Shown here one piece after another: positions 34,131-46,785 of a stretch of DNA of 64,000 bases (position 1 is the first letter of the stretch; every line of letters starts with the position of its first letter). The stretch comes from Phallus indusiatus. Lineage: Eukaryota > Basidiomycota > Agaricomycetes > Phallales > Phallaceae. The stretch spans positions 744,001 through 808,000 of the forward strand of contig JAQFWX010000011.1 in NCBI GenBank assembly GCA_027605045.1, written 5' to 3'. A program made the position numbers and the translations under genes. Under the pieces are notes generated by a model. That model had not been told where the DNA came from and made no database searches. It saw only the letters and a list, made by a program, of their open reading frames with translations.

Positions 34131-36006
34131 ATGCCCTCAGATGTCTTAGCACGGATGGTCTTCAAGGCAGTTCCAGTTTCGCTGTCTTTACGCAGTCCTC
34201 TCTGCTCACTGCATTTATTTCACTTGTCCTGCTCAAGCCCCATCGTCACCGCCTCCTGTTGGATGCCACGTCGCACGTTCTCTATTATGGCATCTAGCCA
34301 TGACGATTTTTTTAATTACACGTCGGGACGGTGGATGTAAGTCTCAATATGTGTTATTCTATGGGGTAGACTCTAACCCACGATCTCAAATATTTTTTAG
34401 TATGAATGATACCCTTCGCCAGATAGAACGTAGGCGTGTCTTCAACGTTGATGGGTTATGTCGACTTGCGGCGGAGTCGGTCAATCGTAGTCCTGATGAT
34501 ATCGCTGACCTAAAAAAACTAGCCGAAGGTGGATTCAACCGCACCTTCCTTCTTACTATGCGTGATGGCTTTCGAATGGTGGCGCGTATTCCGTACCCGA
34601 TAATAACTCCTAAATACTTTGCTGTCGCTAGTGAAGTCGCTACAATGGTCTTACTCCGTTCTCGTGGGCTGCCTATACCTGAGGTATATGGATACTCACC
34701 TACACCAGACAATGCGGCAGAGACTGAGTATATCTTCATGGATTTCGTGCAAGGCACTGACTTGTACAGTATGTGGTATGACCTAGGGGAAGAGGATATA
34801 ATATCAATTTCGCGGCAACTTGCTGAATTGGAGTCGAAAATGATGTGGATTGATTTTCCGGCAGGCGGAAGCCTGTACTATACAAAAGACCTGGAGAAGG
34901 TGACTGGAGGACCTGGTATCCCGCTAAAGGACGACCGTTTCTCCATTGGCCCAGATACAAGACTGTCTCTATGGCTTGGCAGGAGATCGCAGCTCGACGT
35001 AGATCGAGGACCATGTAGGCTAATTTATACCATCCTTTCTTTCTATACCTTCCTTAAACTAACATCGAAAACTGTAGATAAAAATGCCGAAGCTGCACTT
35101 GTAAAAGGAACCTACAAGGAATTAGCTTATTTAGAGCAGTTTGGTCGACCGCTATTACCATTCCGGCGCCTTAGGAGGGAAGCTTATCAGTACCAGGAGC
35201 AGCTGCCGTCGGATCATGTCAAGAACCTGGACCGCTATCTTCTCATTGCGCCGTCACTCATTCCCAGAAACCCAATCCTTAGTTATTTTGGCATCCGTCA
35301 TCCTGACCTCCAGCCAGGCAATATCATCGTCGACTCTAACTTGCACATTGTCGGCCTGATCGACTGGCAACACACTCCAATCCTACCCGGGTTTCTCCTT
35401 GCCAATATACCTAACCAGATACAGAATTACAACGACCCTATCTCGCAATCTATGACCCGACCTTCGCTACCCGAGAATTTCAATAACCTGGACGAAAACC
35501 AGCAAGACCGAGAAAAGGAGCTCTACCGTCGCCGCCTCGTCCATTACTACTACCTTGAAAACACGAGGAAGTATAACATACTTCATTATATAGCGTTGAC
35601 AGACCATATGTGCGTGCTCCGCCGTCGCCTCTTCCAATACGCCAGCGACCGGTGGGAGGGTGAAACTCACGCATTAAAGCTTGCGCTAATAGACGCAATG
35701 GAGGATTGGGAGGCGCTTACGGAGGGAACTTCACCGTGTCCCGTTGTGTTCGACACCGAGGACGTACGTGAGACGAGGAAGCTGGATGTGGACCTCCAAG
35801 AAATGGACGAGATTATGGAGAAGCTTGAAGATCACATCGGCTTCGGTCCAGATGGTTGGGTGCCCATTGAACATTATGAAGAGGTTATGACACTCTGCCG
35901 GCAGCTGAAGAAGGATGCATTGGCGGAAGCCGAGTTAGAGAAGGAACGGGCTGAGATCGAGACTCACTGGCCCTTGGACGACATGAACGAAGAGGAGTAT
36001 TCATAA
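34131..36006 (+). CDS. AIM9-like mitochondrial phosphotransferase
   Basis: Kinase-like protein of the APH/choline-kinase fold, related to yeast Aim9. Exon 1 (34131-34336; alternative ATG at 34155) codes an Arg/Ser-rich N-terminus that could be a mitochondrial presequence, then DDFFNYTSGRW, a family mark. Exon 2 from 34401 codes LAEGGFNRTFLLTM (nucleotide loop), VARIPYP, EVATMVLLRSRGLPIPEVYG and YIFMDFVQGTDLY. After a probable 63-nt in-frame intron (35015-35077) come the catalytic loop IRHPDLQPGNIIVD, with Asp and Asn in place, and GLIDWQHT. The C-terminus is helical and acidic. Because the 63-nt intron has no stop, retention would also keep the frame. Substrate unknown. Confidence 0.85.
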
Positions 36007-37773
36007 TAAATCAAAGATGGATCTTTCGCGTATCTTATCTTATCAGCCGTATCTATAGTCGGCTAACTTTTTCGTAAGAACCCCCACTCTTTTCACTAGC
36101 TTTTTTTATCCAGGTCCTCGTAAAAGAGAATACCGGCAGGGAGCTTCTTGTTGTTGAGGGGTTCTTCGATATCACCGTCCTTCAGCTTCTCAAATGTGAA
36201 GAGATGTATTGAGGACTTCGACAAGGTTGGCTAACGCGCTGATCGTCGGTAAGCACCACTGCCGTAGCTTTCTTTCCTTGTAATCTTTCCTTGTAACATC
36301 ACCTCATCTCAGTCGCTCTGGTTTCTTAATTAAACCTAATTTATAGTTGTTGAGCGCGCGAAATGCAGTTGAGCTCTACTTAGACTAGTGTCGTGTGAGC
36401 GTTTAATATAGATGCAAAAACGTGCTCGCCGCAGCATCACACACGCTAATCGGTTAATTAAATAACTTCTGTTTTTTTATACCATTCCCACCTCAGAGAA
36501 TCTGATTCGTATCTCCCTTGACAATGCGAACTTAAAGCAAGCGTGTGGCTATTTGCAATGCACGCTAAACAGCTCGAATATAACTTGCTAGTTTTGATCA
36601 GCGCTTGATCAACGTGTCGTCTAAGTCAAAAAATGAATCATCGCTGGCTCCCGCGCGCAAACTTTAATGAGATTGGCAATTATACCGCGCGTTGCCAACA
36701 ATATATTGGAGGCTCGCTTTTGATGCATGACAATAAGAAATGTGCCTATATCTGTCAAACTTCCGCCATGGTAAGTTTTAACCCGTAGATTTCAGCCTAT
36801 TTCAGCTAGACCTGAGAAGACCACAATTCGAACTTGTGAATGAACTCACAAAAGCTGGACGTTGGGTATTAAGTCGAGTATGTCATTTTAAGCAAATCCC
36901 CGATCTTGACAGGCATTCTCTTCCTCTTTAGGGATTCCCCTTATATGTCGAGGCGTAGGTTTAATTCAAACCCCAGGGCAACTTTGGAGTCATATCCGCG
37001 CGCTCAAACCAAAAATGTATGTGAATTGAAACATCAAACGTACTTGAAGTTATCTTGCATTCGCGCCCAATGAATGTCTGGCTAGTGATGTAGCGATATT
37101 CGACATGGAAGTGACTATGTATGTACCAGTACTATTTCCCAGCGTCCTTTCCACTGGAAAGCCTGAGTGACGTCGCGCTGTCACCAGCTGTTACTTAACG
37201 ACTTATAACCCCACGTTGAGAAAACGTGCCCAAATATGATGGATTCTTTCTTGTAATTAATAGGTTACAGAATTGCCGAGATCTTACAACAAGAAGCTCC
37301 TTTTCTGCCTCTCAGGCTGTACCCGTTCATGTCCAGTGTTTCGAGGGCGTGTTTGTGTAATTTTTTGTTCTTCAAGCTCATGTCCTTGAATGTGATTGTA
37401 CAACTTATCCATAAACTTTCATATTTATGAACTGAGGGAACCTGAGGGGTAGCTGTGAATACGTAGTCTCCCTTTATGCGAATAAACTGTTTTTCAAAAA
37501 TGCCGCTTGCCAGTATTGAACACGAGGCTGACACGTCCCGCCTCCTGTGTGCCGCGTCTCGCGTTTCGAGAGAAGCGTGAACATGCACATATTTCAGGGT
37601 TGCGTTGCTGTATTAAAAAATGCCATAATAATAAGCTTAGAGTGATGGCCTTCGGGATGATATCAACATCTGTTATTTCACGTGGAACATAACAGTAGAT
37701 ACCCTATTACGTCAACCTTGTATTGAACGACTACAACTGTAAACTTCAACTTTATGCCGTCACTTTAAGAACA
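36007..37773. other. Intergenic with one possible coding relic
   Basis: About 1.8 kb without an intact gene. At 36118-36215 a plus-strand stretch reads like part of a protein (ELLVVEGFFDITVLQLLKCE) but is short, lacks a start and is soon interrupted. The rest holds short AT-rich frames. Confidence 0.4.
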
Positions 37774-39450
37774 ATGTTTAAGATACCTCATCGCCATATG
37801 CTCGGTTTACGAAGCACCACTGTCGTAGACAGATCGTATTCTAAGGCAATGTAGGTCGATCATCAAAACCCAAAAAAAAAGTTATACTCAGACTTCACCC
37901 TCCAGATCCAAACCATCCTCCGTATTGTTTGTCAAGAAACACAATGACAAAACAGTGGCTAACGCCATGCTATCCGTTATAAAGTAAAGTCTATTTATTA
38001 TATTCTATTCTCAGGTCTATGATCTCTGCTACTAAATCCAGATATTTGAAGAAAACGTATCCCGCTACGCACTTGCTATACGAAAGTGAATCTTCTCCAT
38101 TTGACAACGACCATCATTCGAGTCCGGATCTTCCTAGAGATGCGATTAGTCCTTGGTCATCCGACAACAGCCATACACCGGTCGATTTAGTCATTACCTT
38201 GGGTGGTGACGGCACAATTTTACGCGCAGCGAGTTTATTTAGAACCGGCCCAGTTCCGCCCGTTCTCAGTTTCTCCATGGGCACTCTGGGTTTCTTGCTG
38301 CCCTTCGGTAAGAGAGGAACAGCTTCTCTGCTCATTTGACACACTTTCATGCCCTCTACCCTCCCTTGCCCACGAATGCGATCTATGATTGCAGTTCATG
38401 CCCTTTTTCTTCTTATGGCTGTGCTTTTTTACGACACTATGCCCCATTTTCTACACAAACTTCCATTGAAGATGACTTTATGGAATTTGATTATTAATTG
38501 GATTGTTGTGCAGACATATACGATTTCCAAACGGTTATACGCGATACCTTCGAACAGAGACTGTCCATCTTGGAAAGGATGCGTTTATCGTGCACATTTC
38601 ATGACCCAGATGGCCGTACGATTGGTGACACCTCTTCATCCGGTTCGCTTAGATCTTGTCAACCTCTTGATAGCACTGATTAGGCTTAACTGATCCCCTT
38701 TGCGTACTAGGCTTGCAAGTGATGAACGAAGTAGTTCTGCATCGGGGAAGAAGTCCCCATCTTAGTATGGTTGATGTGCTTGTAGATGGTGTCCACTTGA
38801 CGGAAACCTTTGTAAGTATTATGCAACCCCCCCTTTTTTTACGTTTCCTTATGATGAATGTAATACTAGGCAGATGGGTTAATCGTGTCAACTCCAACTG
38901 GATCAACGGCCTATTCTCTATCGGCGGGGGGACCTATCATCCACCCTCTGGCAAAAGCACTTCTCTTGACGCCTATTTGCCCAAGAAGCTTGTCATTCAG
39001 ACCTGTTGTCTTACCTGATACCAGCGAGGTCACAATTAAAGTATGTTTGTTCTTGCTTCGTCAGTCCGATCGATTGTGACCCTTGAGGACATTTCTTATA
39101 ACCTAACATTCTACCCTGTCTTCGCCCCACCTTCTCCCTTGTCGACACAGGTTAGCTCAACATCTCGGACGCCGGCCGAGATCTCGATGGACGGACATGA
39201 GCCGTCTATAGGACACAATATGCTGTCTCCGGGGCAGAGCGTTAAAGTACGACTGTCTCCGTACCCTATACCCTGTCTGCGGCGAACTTCAGTGGCTAAT
39301 CTGGAAGCAAGTTCTCAACCCAGACCCGATCGCGATGTCCCGGATTGTAGGTCAGATGACTGGGTTCGAGACATTAACACGCTCCTACAGTTTAATGCTG
39401 CCTTCCGGAACAAGACAAGACATTTTCCAAAACCTTCTCCGAACCGCTAG
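37774..39450 (+). CDS. NAD kinase, probably mitochondrial
   Basis: Phosphorylates NAD to NADP. Exons 37774-37850, 37906-37983, 38015-38307 and 38514 onward join in phase; three more short exons follow. The start [20 protein letters not shown] is basic and hydroxylated, like a mitochondrial presequence. Signature pieces are PSSVLFVKK, the catalytic [16 protein letters not shown] (GGDG motif), [59 protein letters not shown] and [14 protein letters not shown]. The C-terminus has [20 protein letters not shown]. The GGDG, NE and STPTGSTAY motifs are all intact, so the enzyme looks active. Intron 38308-38513 is 206 nt, longer than most here. Confidence 0.92.
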
Positions 39451-42400
39451 CGATTTCCTAGATGGACATTAACAATGTTGTCGGCTCAACTTTTAAACTT
39501 TAGACTTGTGGCCACCGCGTTTATAATCTAGACTTACAGTTATACTTTACCCAGCGCGCGACTCTGCTTGTTAACGATACCCTATCGCCTTTGGTTTGTG
39601 GCTTGCGTTGGGTCACGGACATTACCATAAGTCCTTCCAAGGTACTTGGCTAAAATAATGACTCGACCATTCTTCCTACTGCTACAAGCCATGAATGTCA
39701 CGCGACTTTAATCCGACGTCGCAAAGGCCATATGTTCAGTTTGCTGTGTTCCCAGCTGTTCACATTAGTCATCCCGCTGATATGATATGTTAACCCTCTA
39801 ACTTTACGGAAGGTTCTAGAGTCGGATGTCAGTGTTTCAATCAAGAATTCCGAAAGATGGATAAGTTATAAGTTCTCCGACCGCGAAAGAGTACCCTCAC
39901 TTGTTATTTGTTATTGACCCGAGATCAAACCGATTTGGAGTTCAGCCATTGAAGTTGCTCGGCCTTTCGTGAAGCTCCAAGTTCCGAGGCTAATCAAAAC
40001 ATGAATGATGAGCTTTCCAACTTTCGATTTACTATATACAGCATCATGACTGTTCTCCGAGACTCGCGAGAGGAGCCGTGGGGCGATGGGACATCAACTA
40101 ATGATATTATAATAAGAATGACTTCTAATCAACTTTACCACAGCCGCTACAAACCCGTGTAGTGAGGATACCACCTGTACTAGGGCAGTCTCAGGCTGTT
40201 TTTTGCCTTCCTGCTAGTGCTTGCTGTACTGATCTAGTAGACCACATATACCCTGTTAGCTTACAGGCTGTGCGCGCGGCCTGTTACTCTATTATGCTAG
40301 TGTCATTTGGTTTCGGACACATCGGGGATTATATCAATACGCCTACTGCTCAGTATACCTATACTACATAGTATATCAATCACCAATTATGTTAAAACTG
40401 TCGTTTGAAGCCATGGATTATATATCATTGAGGCTTAGGGTTCCGAAATCGCAAGTTGCATGACAAACAGTGTAAAAAAAGTACTACATATGTATGTAGA
40501 TAGAATGTTATCGTGGGAAACTGATGGGATCATTGGTATTAGATTTATCAGTATCATGTAATTTCGCCCTGATTGTCGGTATGCACGTTAATGAGTCGAG
40601 GCTGCATTTTTTTCCCAGACGGCAGACTCTCTTGTCCGTTGCAGCTTGCACTGCAGGCTACTACAACTGATTCTGATTGTGATGGAGCCTGCGGCAATAG
40701 CTTCAATTAATCTCGGATAGGTACCGAAGGCAAGAGAGTTAACTACTTACAAACCTGAAGTAGTTACTATTTTGCTTTTGTTGTATATTACACAGCTCAA
40801 TGGAAGGGATAATAGTATCAGTTGTCTCGTAATTACAAGTTCCATCTCCGAGTCCGGTTCTAATACATAAACACCGAAGGTGAGGCTAAATCCGATCAGT
40901 TATTGATCATTTGTTTATTTTATTTTTCGAGAGCGATGAACTCCCGACGCCTGATATACATACTTACGAGAAGATGTGAAATAGCTTGGCCCCGGGGTTT
41001 GTTGGTTTGTACAGGTTTCAGACATCCATGGCTGATTGGAATTATGTCCAGTCGTCATCTCACCTTGCACATATGCCGCAGCTGACCTCGCAAAGCGTCG
41101 CATCGCAAAGCATATGGGGTTACGGCGCGCCCACTCATATTAATAGTGTCAATGTCGATGCTGTTCAGCATATACACTCATACAATATGTCAGTGTCATC
41201 ATCGACTCTGGCAAGCAATAAAACCAATCCTAGAAGTCCGCAAGGCGAAACGGCCTACCTATATTTTTATTTTGACAACAATAGTCAAACTTGTCAGGCG
41301 GAAAGATCATGACCCGAGCCCACGCGGAGATAGTAGCTATTCAACAACGATAGGTTGTGAGTGCCCACGTTTCAAAGAAGGGCGCGAGCGCTCTCTCAGT
41401 GAAAGATGGGCGAGGTGATATCTCAACAACGATTTGGCTTTCAATATCAGAAAGTCAGAGTCACTATTGTCTGTGATCGTGAAGTCTGAACTCCATGTGT
41501 GAATAATAAATTTAAAATTGATGCGCCCAAGCTCCATCCCCACGAGATGCACGAGATGAAAGTTTAGGATGGCAATTGACACGACACACCAAGTTTGGCG
41601 TTCTTCCAGTGAGTCGGATTTTGGGTTATACCAACGCGCAACCCAGTTTCTCCGTAGCGCGCTGGGTAAAAGATAAAAGACAAAAGAGAGTGATCTGCGC
41701 ATTAATCCCAATGTGAAGGCCAAAATGCCGATGCCGGCCGGGCGGTACTAGACTGTTAAGTCAAGTAGTATAGGCAGGAGGAATGACCGAATCCCGACGT
41801 TCTTCCCGACGTCAACGGGGCCCGAAACAATCCATCGCCCCCGCCAAGCCCCGCCTCGCATCAGTCACATGATTAAACAGAGAGGAACAGCGCTGAGTGG
41901 AGGAGGGGGACTTATTCAAAAGCGCTGCAAACAAGTTCCGGCCTGTTAACGTTCGTACATAGTCTGAATCGGTATGGTAAAAAGGTTTCACCCATCAGTA
42001 TCGGCATGCAGTGCAAATGCTCCAAGTCGCAAGTCTCGCCTTCTCCTCTCTCTCCACAGGACCGAGGCCCGAATTCGCAACACTTGTAAGTATGTACCCA
42101 CCTTAACACATACATGCGCACCATACATATATTATTAGCCAAGTTTAAGATATGTTCGATTTACGGCTGCTTTCTTATTGGTCCCTGCCACCCAAAAGTT
42201 GCTAATCGGGTAATTCCAAGTTTGGGCGGAAATTATTCAAGGCTGAAGGGGCGATATGGAATTAAAAGCCCTTACATACATATACATGGTCCTCAGGCCT
42301 GAAGGGGACCAGTTCGGTTAGATACATATCATCCAGCGTCTAGGATTGTTTAGATCATCATGGGGGAAAGTGTAGAGGACCACGATGTACGGCTAGATGC

Positions 42401-45400
42401 ATACAAATTGTACATAGCTATTTATCTATTGTGGACCTTGCCGGTGAAGCGCAGATGTGCACTAAAGATGATGTACGGATGTATATACATAAAAAGCATT
42501 TAATTTTTTCTCTGTCTTTCTCCTTCTGCCTTTTGTTCGTCCCTGATTGTCGGGAGGAGGGTATGAAGTACTAGTATGGTCAAGGAAGCTATGTATCTGG
42601 GTAACCCTATCTTCATAAAATATTATCACCGTCATACGCCACGAGGTTTCGGCCTGTTTTGACCTTAAGATCGAAGTTTTCTTGTCCAATTATATATAAG
42701 TAAGCATGCGAACTGTACCACAAGCTCCCCTGTATCAGTGCGTCTGGTGTTTACATGCCGCGCGTGGTTTTGATTGTTCCAAATATGGGGTTAAAATCAC
42801 TAGGCAAAGGTCACGGCTAGTAATCGCCTTAGCATTGGTAAATCATAAGATAAAATGTATTCACTTCGCGACTCAAGGATGACTCTTGTTGATATATAAA
42901 AATACAGATATATTGTATTGGGCTGACTATTAGCATTTCTACGCGAAATGCACGCATCCGAGACCTTCCTCCTACTTCATGATGCATGAGGCTCGCTGGT
43001 TCCCTGCGCGGAATACGGCCATGGGCCATGGATATAGTACTATGCTATGACATGGCTGCGACTGCGCGGCGTAAAAGTCCAACCAAAAATTTGAAGGCGT
43101 TCTCAAGTGGACTTAAGATAAGTATATCATAATGAATAACAGTATGTATTGATATTGATCGAATTGGGACCAGTGCAAGTGACTGAAAAATTCAATACCA
43201 AGCTAATTCAGAGCCATTCAAAGTTCTTGGGGTGAAAGGATCGGAAGCGATGTTTTTTTTTTTTCAGATTTCTTCGGCCAGCGTGCAGAATACCTGTTCC
43301 AAGAAGAACTTTAATTGGCGCGCGGTTTTTATCACAATGCTAGGGATGGACTGTGATTCTGAGCGAGAGAAATTCTTGAAACTGAAAAGCTGTCCTATAA
43401 TATATAAAATAAGAATGATCGAAGGCAGCGAGTGGGAGAAAGTATAATGGATAATTTTGCAGCTTATCTTTATTTAGTAAAAACGCGCGCACACTGCCGT
43501 TGCTGGCAGGTAGTTGATATTAGCTGTCTTCTAGAATTCTTTTCTCCATCCAATTGCTTTATAACGCCACATTGATGATATTAAGTAGATGGGTGGCACA
43601 TAGATAAATCCACGGACGCGGATTGGATGGCGATTATCAAAGAGAGGAGTAGTATGTGCACTCTGCAAAAGAGGGGAGGATATCACTCTGTAACATCATC
43701 TATAGGACGGGTAGCAACATGATGTACGAGGATGGGCGCCGACGGCCAGCATGGCCAGCAGACTTCATAATGCATTGGCGTGTATATGTCATGATGGCCA
43801 GTTTCTCTGCTGTTCCTCTCAGAAATAGTGCCTGGTAATGAATTGCCTATTGAACAAAATAATGTAGCGTTTTCAGGAGATAGTATGGACGGATCCTGGG
43901 AGAATTAAGCAGTAGCACGAGAATGATCGGCGTTGTCCAATGTTTTACCATTTTGAGGGTATGTCAGAAAAATGCGTAACAATTTCGGATGGAGATGTAT
44001 TTGGGTTATGAAGGGATCGCCGGGGTTTATTAACCATATTGTTGATTTCATAAAATGTTCTGGACTGTTAGAGACGCCTTTCATGCAGCCAGCTCACAAA
44101 AACGAATTAGCCCAAAGCATCACAAGATAACCCGGAGAAAGCTTGAAATCATATAATGCAAGATGGGTGGTAAAGGTTATTTTAGAGAGCAGTATTCAAC
44201 GTGTCACAAGGTCACGGCAACAGCGCCACGATGCAAAGGCATGCACTTGGAACCCCTCCAGCGTTTGAGAAATCCATGGAAAATGTGCCATGCCATGACG
44301 GGGCTTGATACTTGTCGATCAAATTCTTTTGATCTCTTTGTTGCTGCTTTTTTTTTTTCAAAAATCATTCGGACCGGGGAAAAGGACTGGTACCGTTGTC
44401 CAAACCCGTTGGGATTGGTCAGACACGTGACAAACATTGACAAGACGGATAACCAAGCCCGAAGGGAAAGAGCAGCTACATGTACAGGTATAGGTAATGA
44501 AATGAAAAGATTTAGGAATAGGAGAAAATATCAAATGTCAGTGTCGAGCTAGTCACCTGTATAGCAAAAAAATCAGAGCGCCCATATATATAGCATGTCC
44601 AAAGTGCCGTTCAAACAGGATGCGAGTTTTTGAAGGAGAAGCCAGTGGGTCAAATGACCGGTTTCCTACAATATTTCTCCTAGGCTTTACTTCATTGAAC
44701 CATGAGCGAGGCCGGAGACGGAGAGCAAGACCCGACCCAATGTGTCGTCCAACAGCCACAAAGGCCCCGGCATCGATGATGGAACATGACATGTACTCTG
44801 CTGGTGACAAGGGGAGTTTGCACGATGAAGTAAAATTTTATTTTCTTGAAAGAAAGAAAATGATTATTATAGTATTTCATCGATTACCCCGCATCATATT
44901 TGGTAAAAGGCTTACATAATTTCTAAAGCTGCAAGAAAAAATTATCCAAAGAACCCACCTCACAAAGACAAAATTGTACGAGTCATTTAGGTGAATAGAG
45001 AATTTTCAGCAGCCATAATATTGAGGACACTGGGTTGTTTCTCCGCGCTCGCAGTGGACACGTTGGAAAAGGATTGGTCCATTTTTATTATGTAATAAAA
45101 TAAAATAATATTAAATACCACTATTTATTTTAGACTTGAAAAATAAAATATATTCTCGTTCGCAGTATATAACATTGGTTGGAAACAAAATCCTCAAGCC
45201 AACGTACTTACTCGGGGCCTCTTAGTCGTATAGACTTGTTCTACCACAGGTCAATACTCTTCTTCCCCCTCCTCTCCCCATCCCATTTTCCCTCCCTTTT
45301 CGCTTTTTCTTTTCTCTCTCTTTTTTCTCTTCTGATCTTTTTCTCCCTGTAATATTTTACAAAAACAGTCAACAACAAAGACATAATCACCGCCATCAGC

Positions 45401-45490
45401 GAAGGAGAGATCACCTGCGCGCTCTGTGGCTTTTAACCCAACTTCGGAACTTCATCCCGCCCCGCCCGCCTTACTCGCATTCCCACGACT
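39451..45490. other. Six-kilobase gene-free tract before the cyclin gene
   Basis: No frame on either strand shows family resemblance; the longest are under 130 codons. I see no tRNA, transposase or long terminal repeat. At 45250-45355 there is a long pyrimidine-rich run typical of fungal promoters and 5' leaders, just upstream of the cyclin. The remainder might be regulatory DNA or decayed sequence. Confidence 0.5.
45250..45355 (+). promoter_or_regulatory. Pyrimidine-rich promoter/leader tract of the cyclin gene
   Basis: About 100 nt of almost pure C and T with TTTTC and CTCTC repeats, ending about 135 nt before the start codon. Such CT-rich runs are common just before transcription starts in highly expressed fungal genes. 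No experimental start is known here. Confidence 0.5.
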
Positions 45491-46785
45491 ATGTCCGTAG
45501 CTGGACCGTACCCACCTCCACGTCAACCGTCAAAGGCAGTACGTCCCTCGAGCTATAATCAGTCTAGTGTTGTGGTACGTCCCGTCTCTGGTCCGTTCCC
45601 TTTTCCCGAACTATTTCGCTCACTACGTATGGAACACAGCAACCCACATCAGTTCCTGACCCATTATATGGTCACGCCGAAACCGCTAATCTCAGTCAAA
45701 GGTTCATTCGAGCGCTGTTTTCATGTCCCGATCGTCCCCCGCCGTCAACCACCACTCCCCAGTCTCCGACACCACTTCTCGCCAATTTCGTTGCGTATGC
45801 GCTCCATCGAACTCGGTTGCACCCCTCGGTGACATTCACCGCCCTATTTCTTCTCTCCCGACTCAAATCCCGCTTTCCGGCAGCCAGGGGTTCATCCGGC
45901 CATCGCCTTTTCATCTCGGCATTTATGATTGCCAGCAAGGTCGTTTGCGACGACACTTATTCGAACAAGAGCTGGACTATCGTCGGACAAGGAATGTTTT
46001 CCCTCCGGGAGATAAATCAGATGGAAAGAGAAATGTGTGGATATCTCGAATGGCAGCTCAATGTCGACCCAAAGGAACTCCGCGATTTCGAGGCAAAAGT
46101 GCGCAAGGATTACGGTCCCCATGGCCCTTGTCCTGCCTTCGTACATCCACCAGTTCCGACTCCGATTATTCCATCCCAACCTGCTCAGATCGAACAGGCC
46201 GAAGACAGTATGTCATTCTCCAACGATTCCCAGTCATTGTCGTCGTCAGCGGCTGCTGCACAAGCTCAGGCGCCAGTCCCAGCTTTGTCGCAAGCAGGCG
46301 AACAAGGTCCGATTACTCCTCCTGCCTCTCCTCACCGACAGGGAGCCGTCATCAATGCATCATACATCAAATCGCATCACCCCCATCATCACCATCATCA
46401 CCACCATCATCCGCATCACCCTCGACACCTACATCCTCATCTTCAGCACTCCGCATCCAAAGGAGGGATGATCATGAGACGTCCTTCAGTGGATACGTCT
46501 TCAGTTCCGGCTTTAAATGCTGGAGATTCACCATCGCCCGCTTCGTCAACGACCTGCCTAACTCCGCAATCCGACGACGAAGAACCCGACGACGCGACGA
46601 TTGTGTCGATGGGGGGAGGTATGCTTTCATCCACCCATGGTCCGGTGCCCGATTATATGCAAGAAAACGTTCCGGCTACTCGCAGCCATTCGGCACTGTC
46701 GATGAGCAGTGCAGCATCTATGCCGCCCAAATCCAAGATGGGACGCGATCAGAGTTTCGCCTTTCCATCGAGGACTGTGTGGTAA
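45491..46785 (+). CDS. Pcl/Pho80-type cyclin with His-rich tract
   Basis: Cyclin of the Pcl group, which pairs with Pho85-like kinases in cell cycle and nutrient control. Two exons (45491-45574 and 45640-46785) join around a 65-nt GTACGT...CAG intron, giving 409 aa. The junction turns two frames into QQPTSVPDPLYGHAETANLS, followed by the cyclin box: RFIRALFSCP, LLANFVAYALHRTRLHPSV, TALFLLSRLKSRFP, LFISAFMIASKVVCDDTYSN, REINQMEREMCGYLEWQLNV. The C-terminal half is disordered and rich in Ser, Pro and Ala. It includes a histidine tract at about 46375-46440 and many Ser/Thr-Pro sites. A second, much longer frame overlaps this gene (see findings). Confidence 0.9.
46375..46440 (+). repeat. CAT/CAC tract coding a histidine run
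   Basis: Mixed CAT and CAC codons in the cyclin gene code a stretch of nine His in a row with further HPHH and HPRH units around it. Such tracts are often found in disordered regulatory parts; a nuclear-speckle or metal-binding role is only a possibility. Confidence 0.85.
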
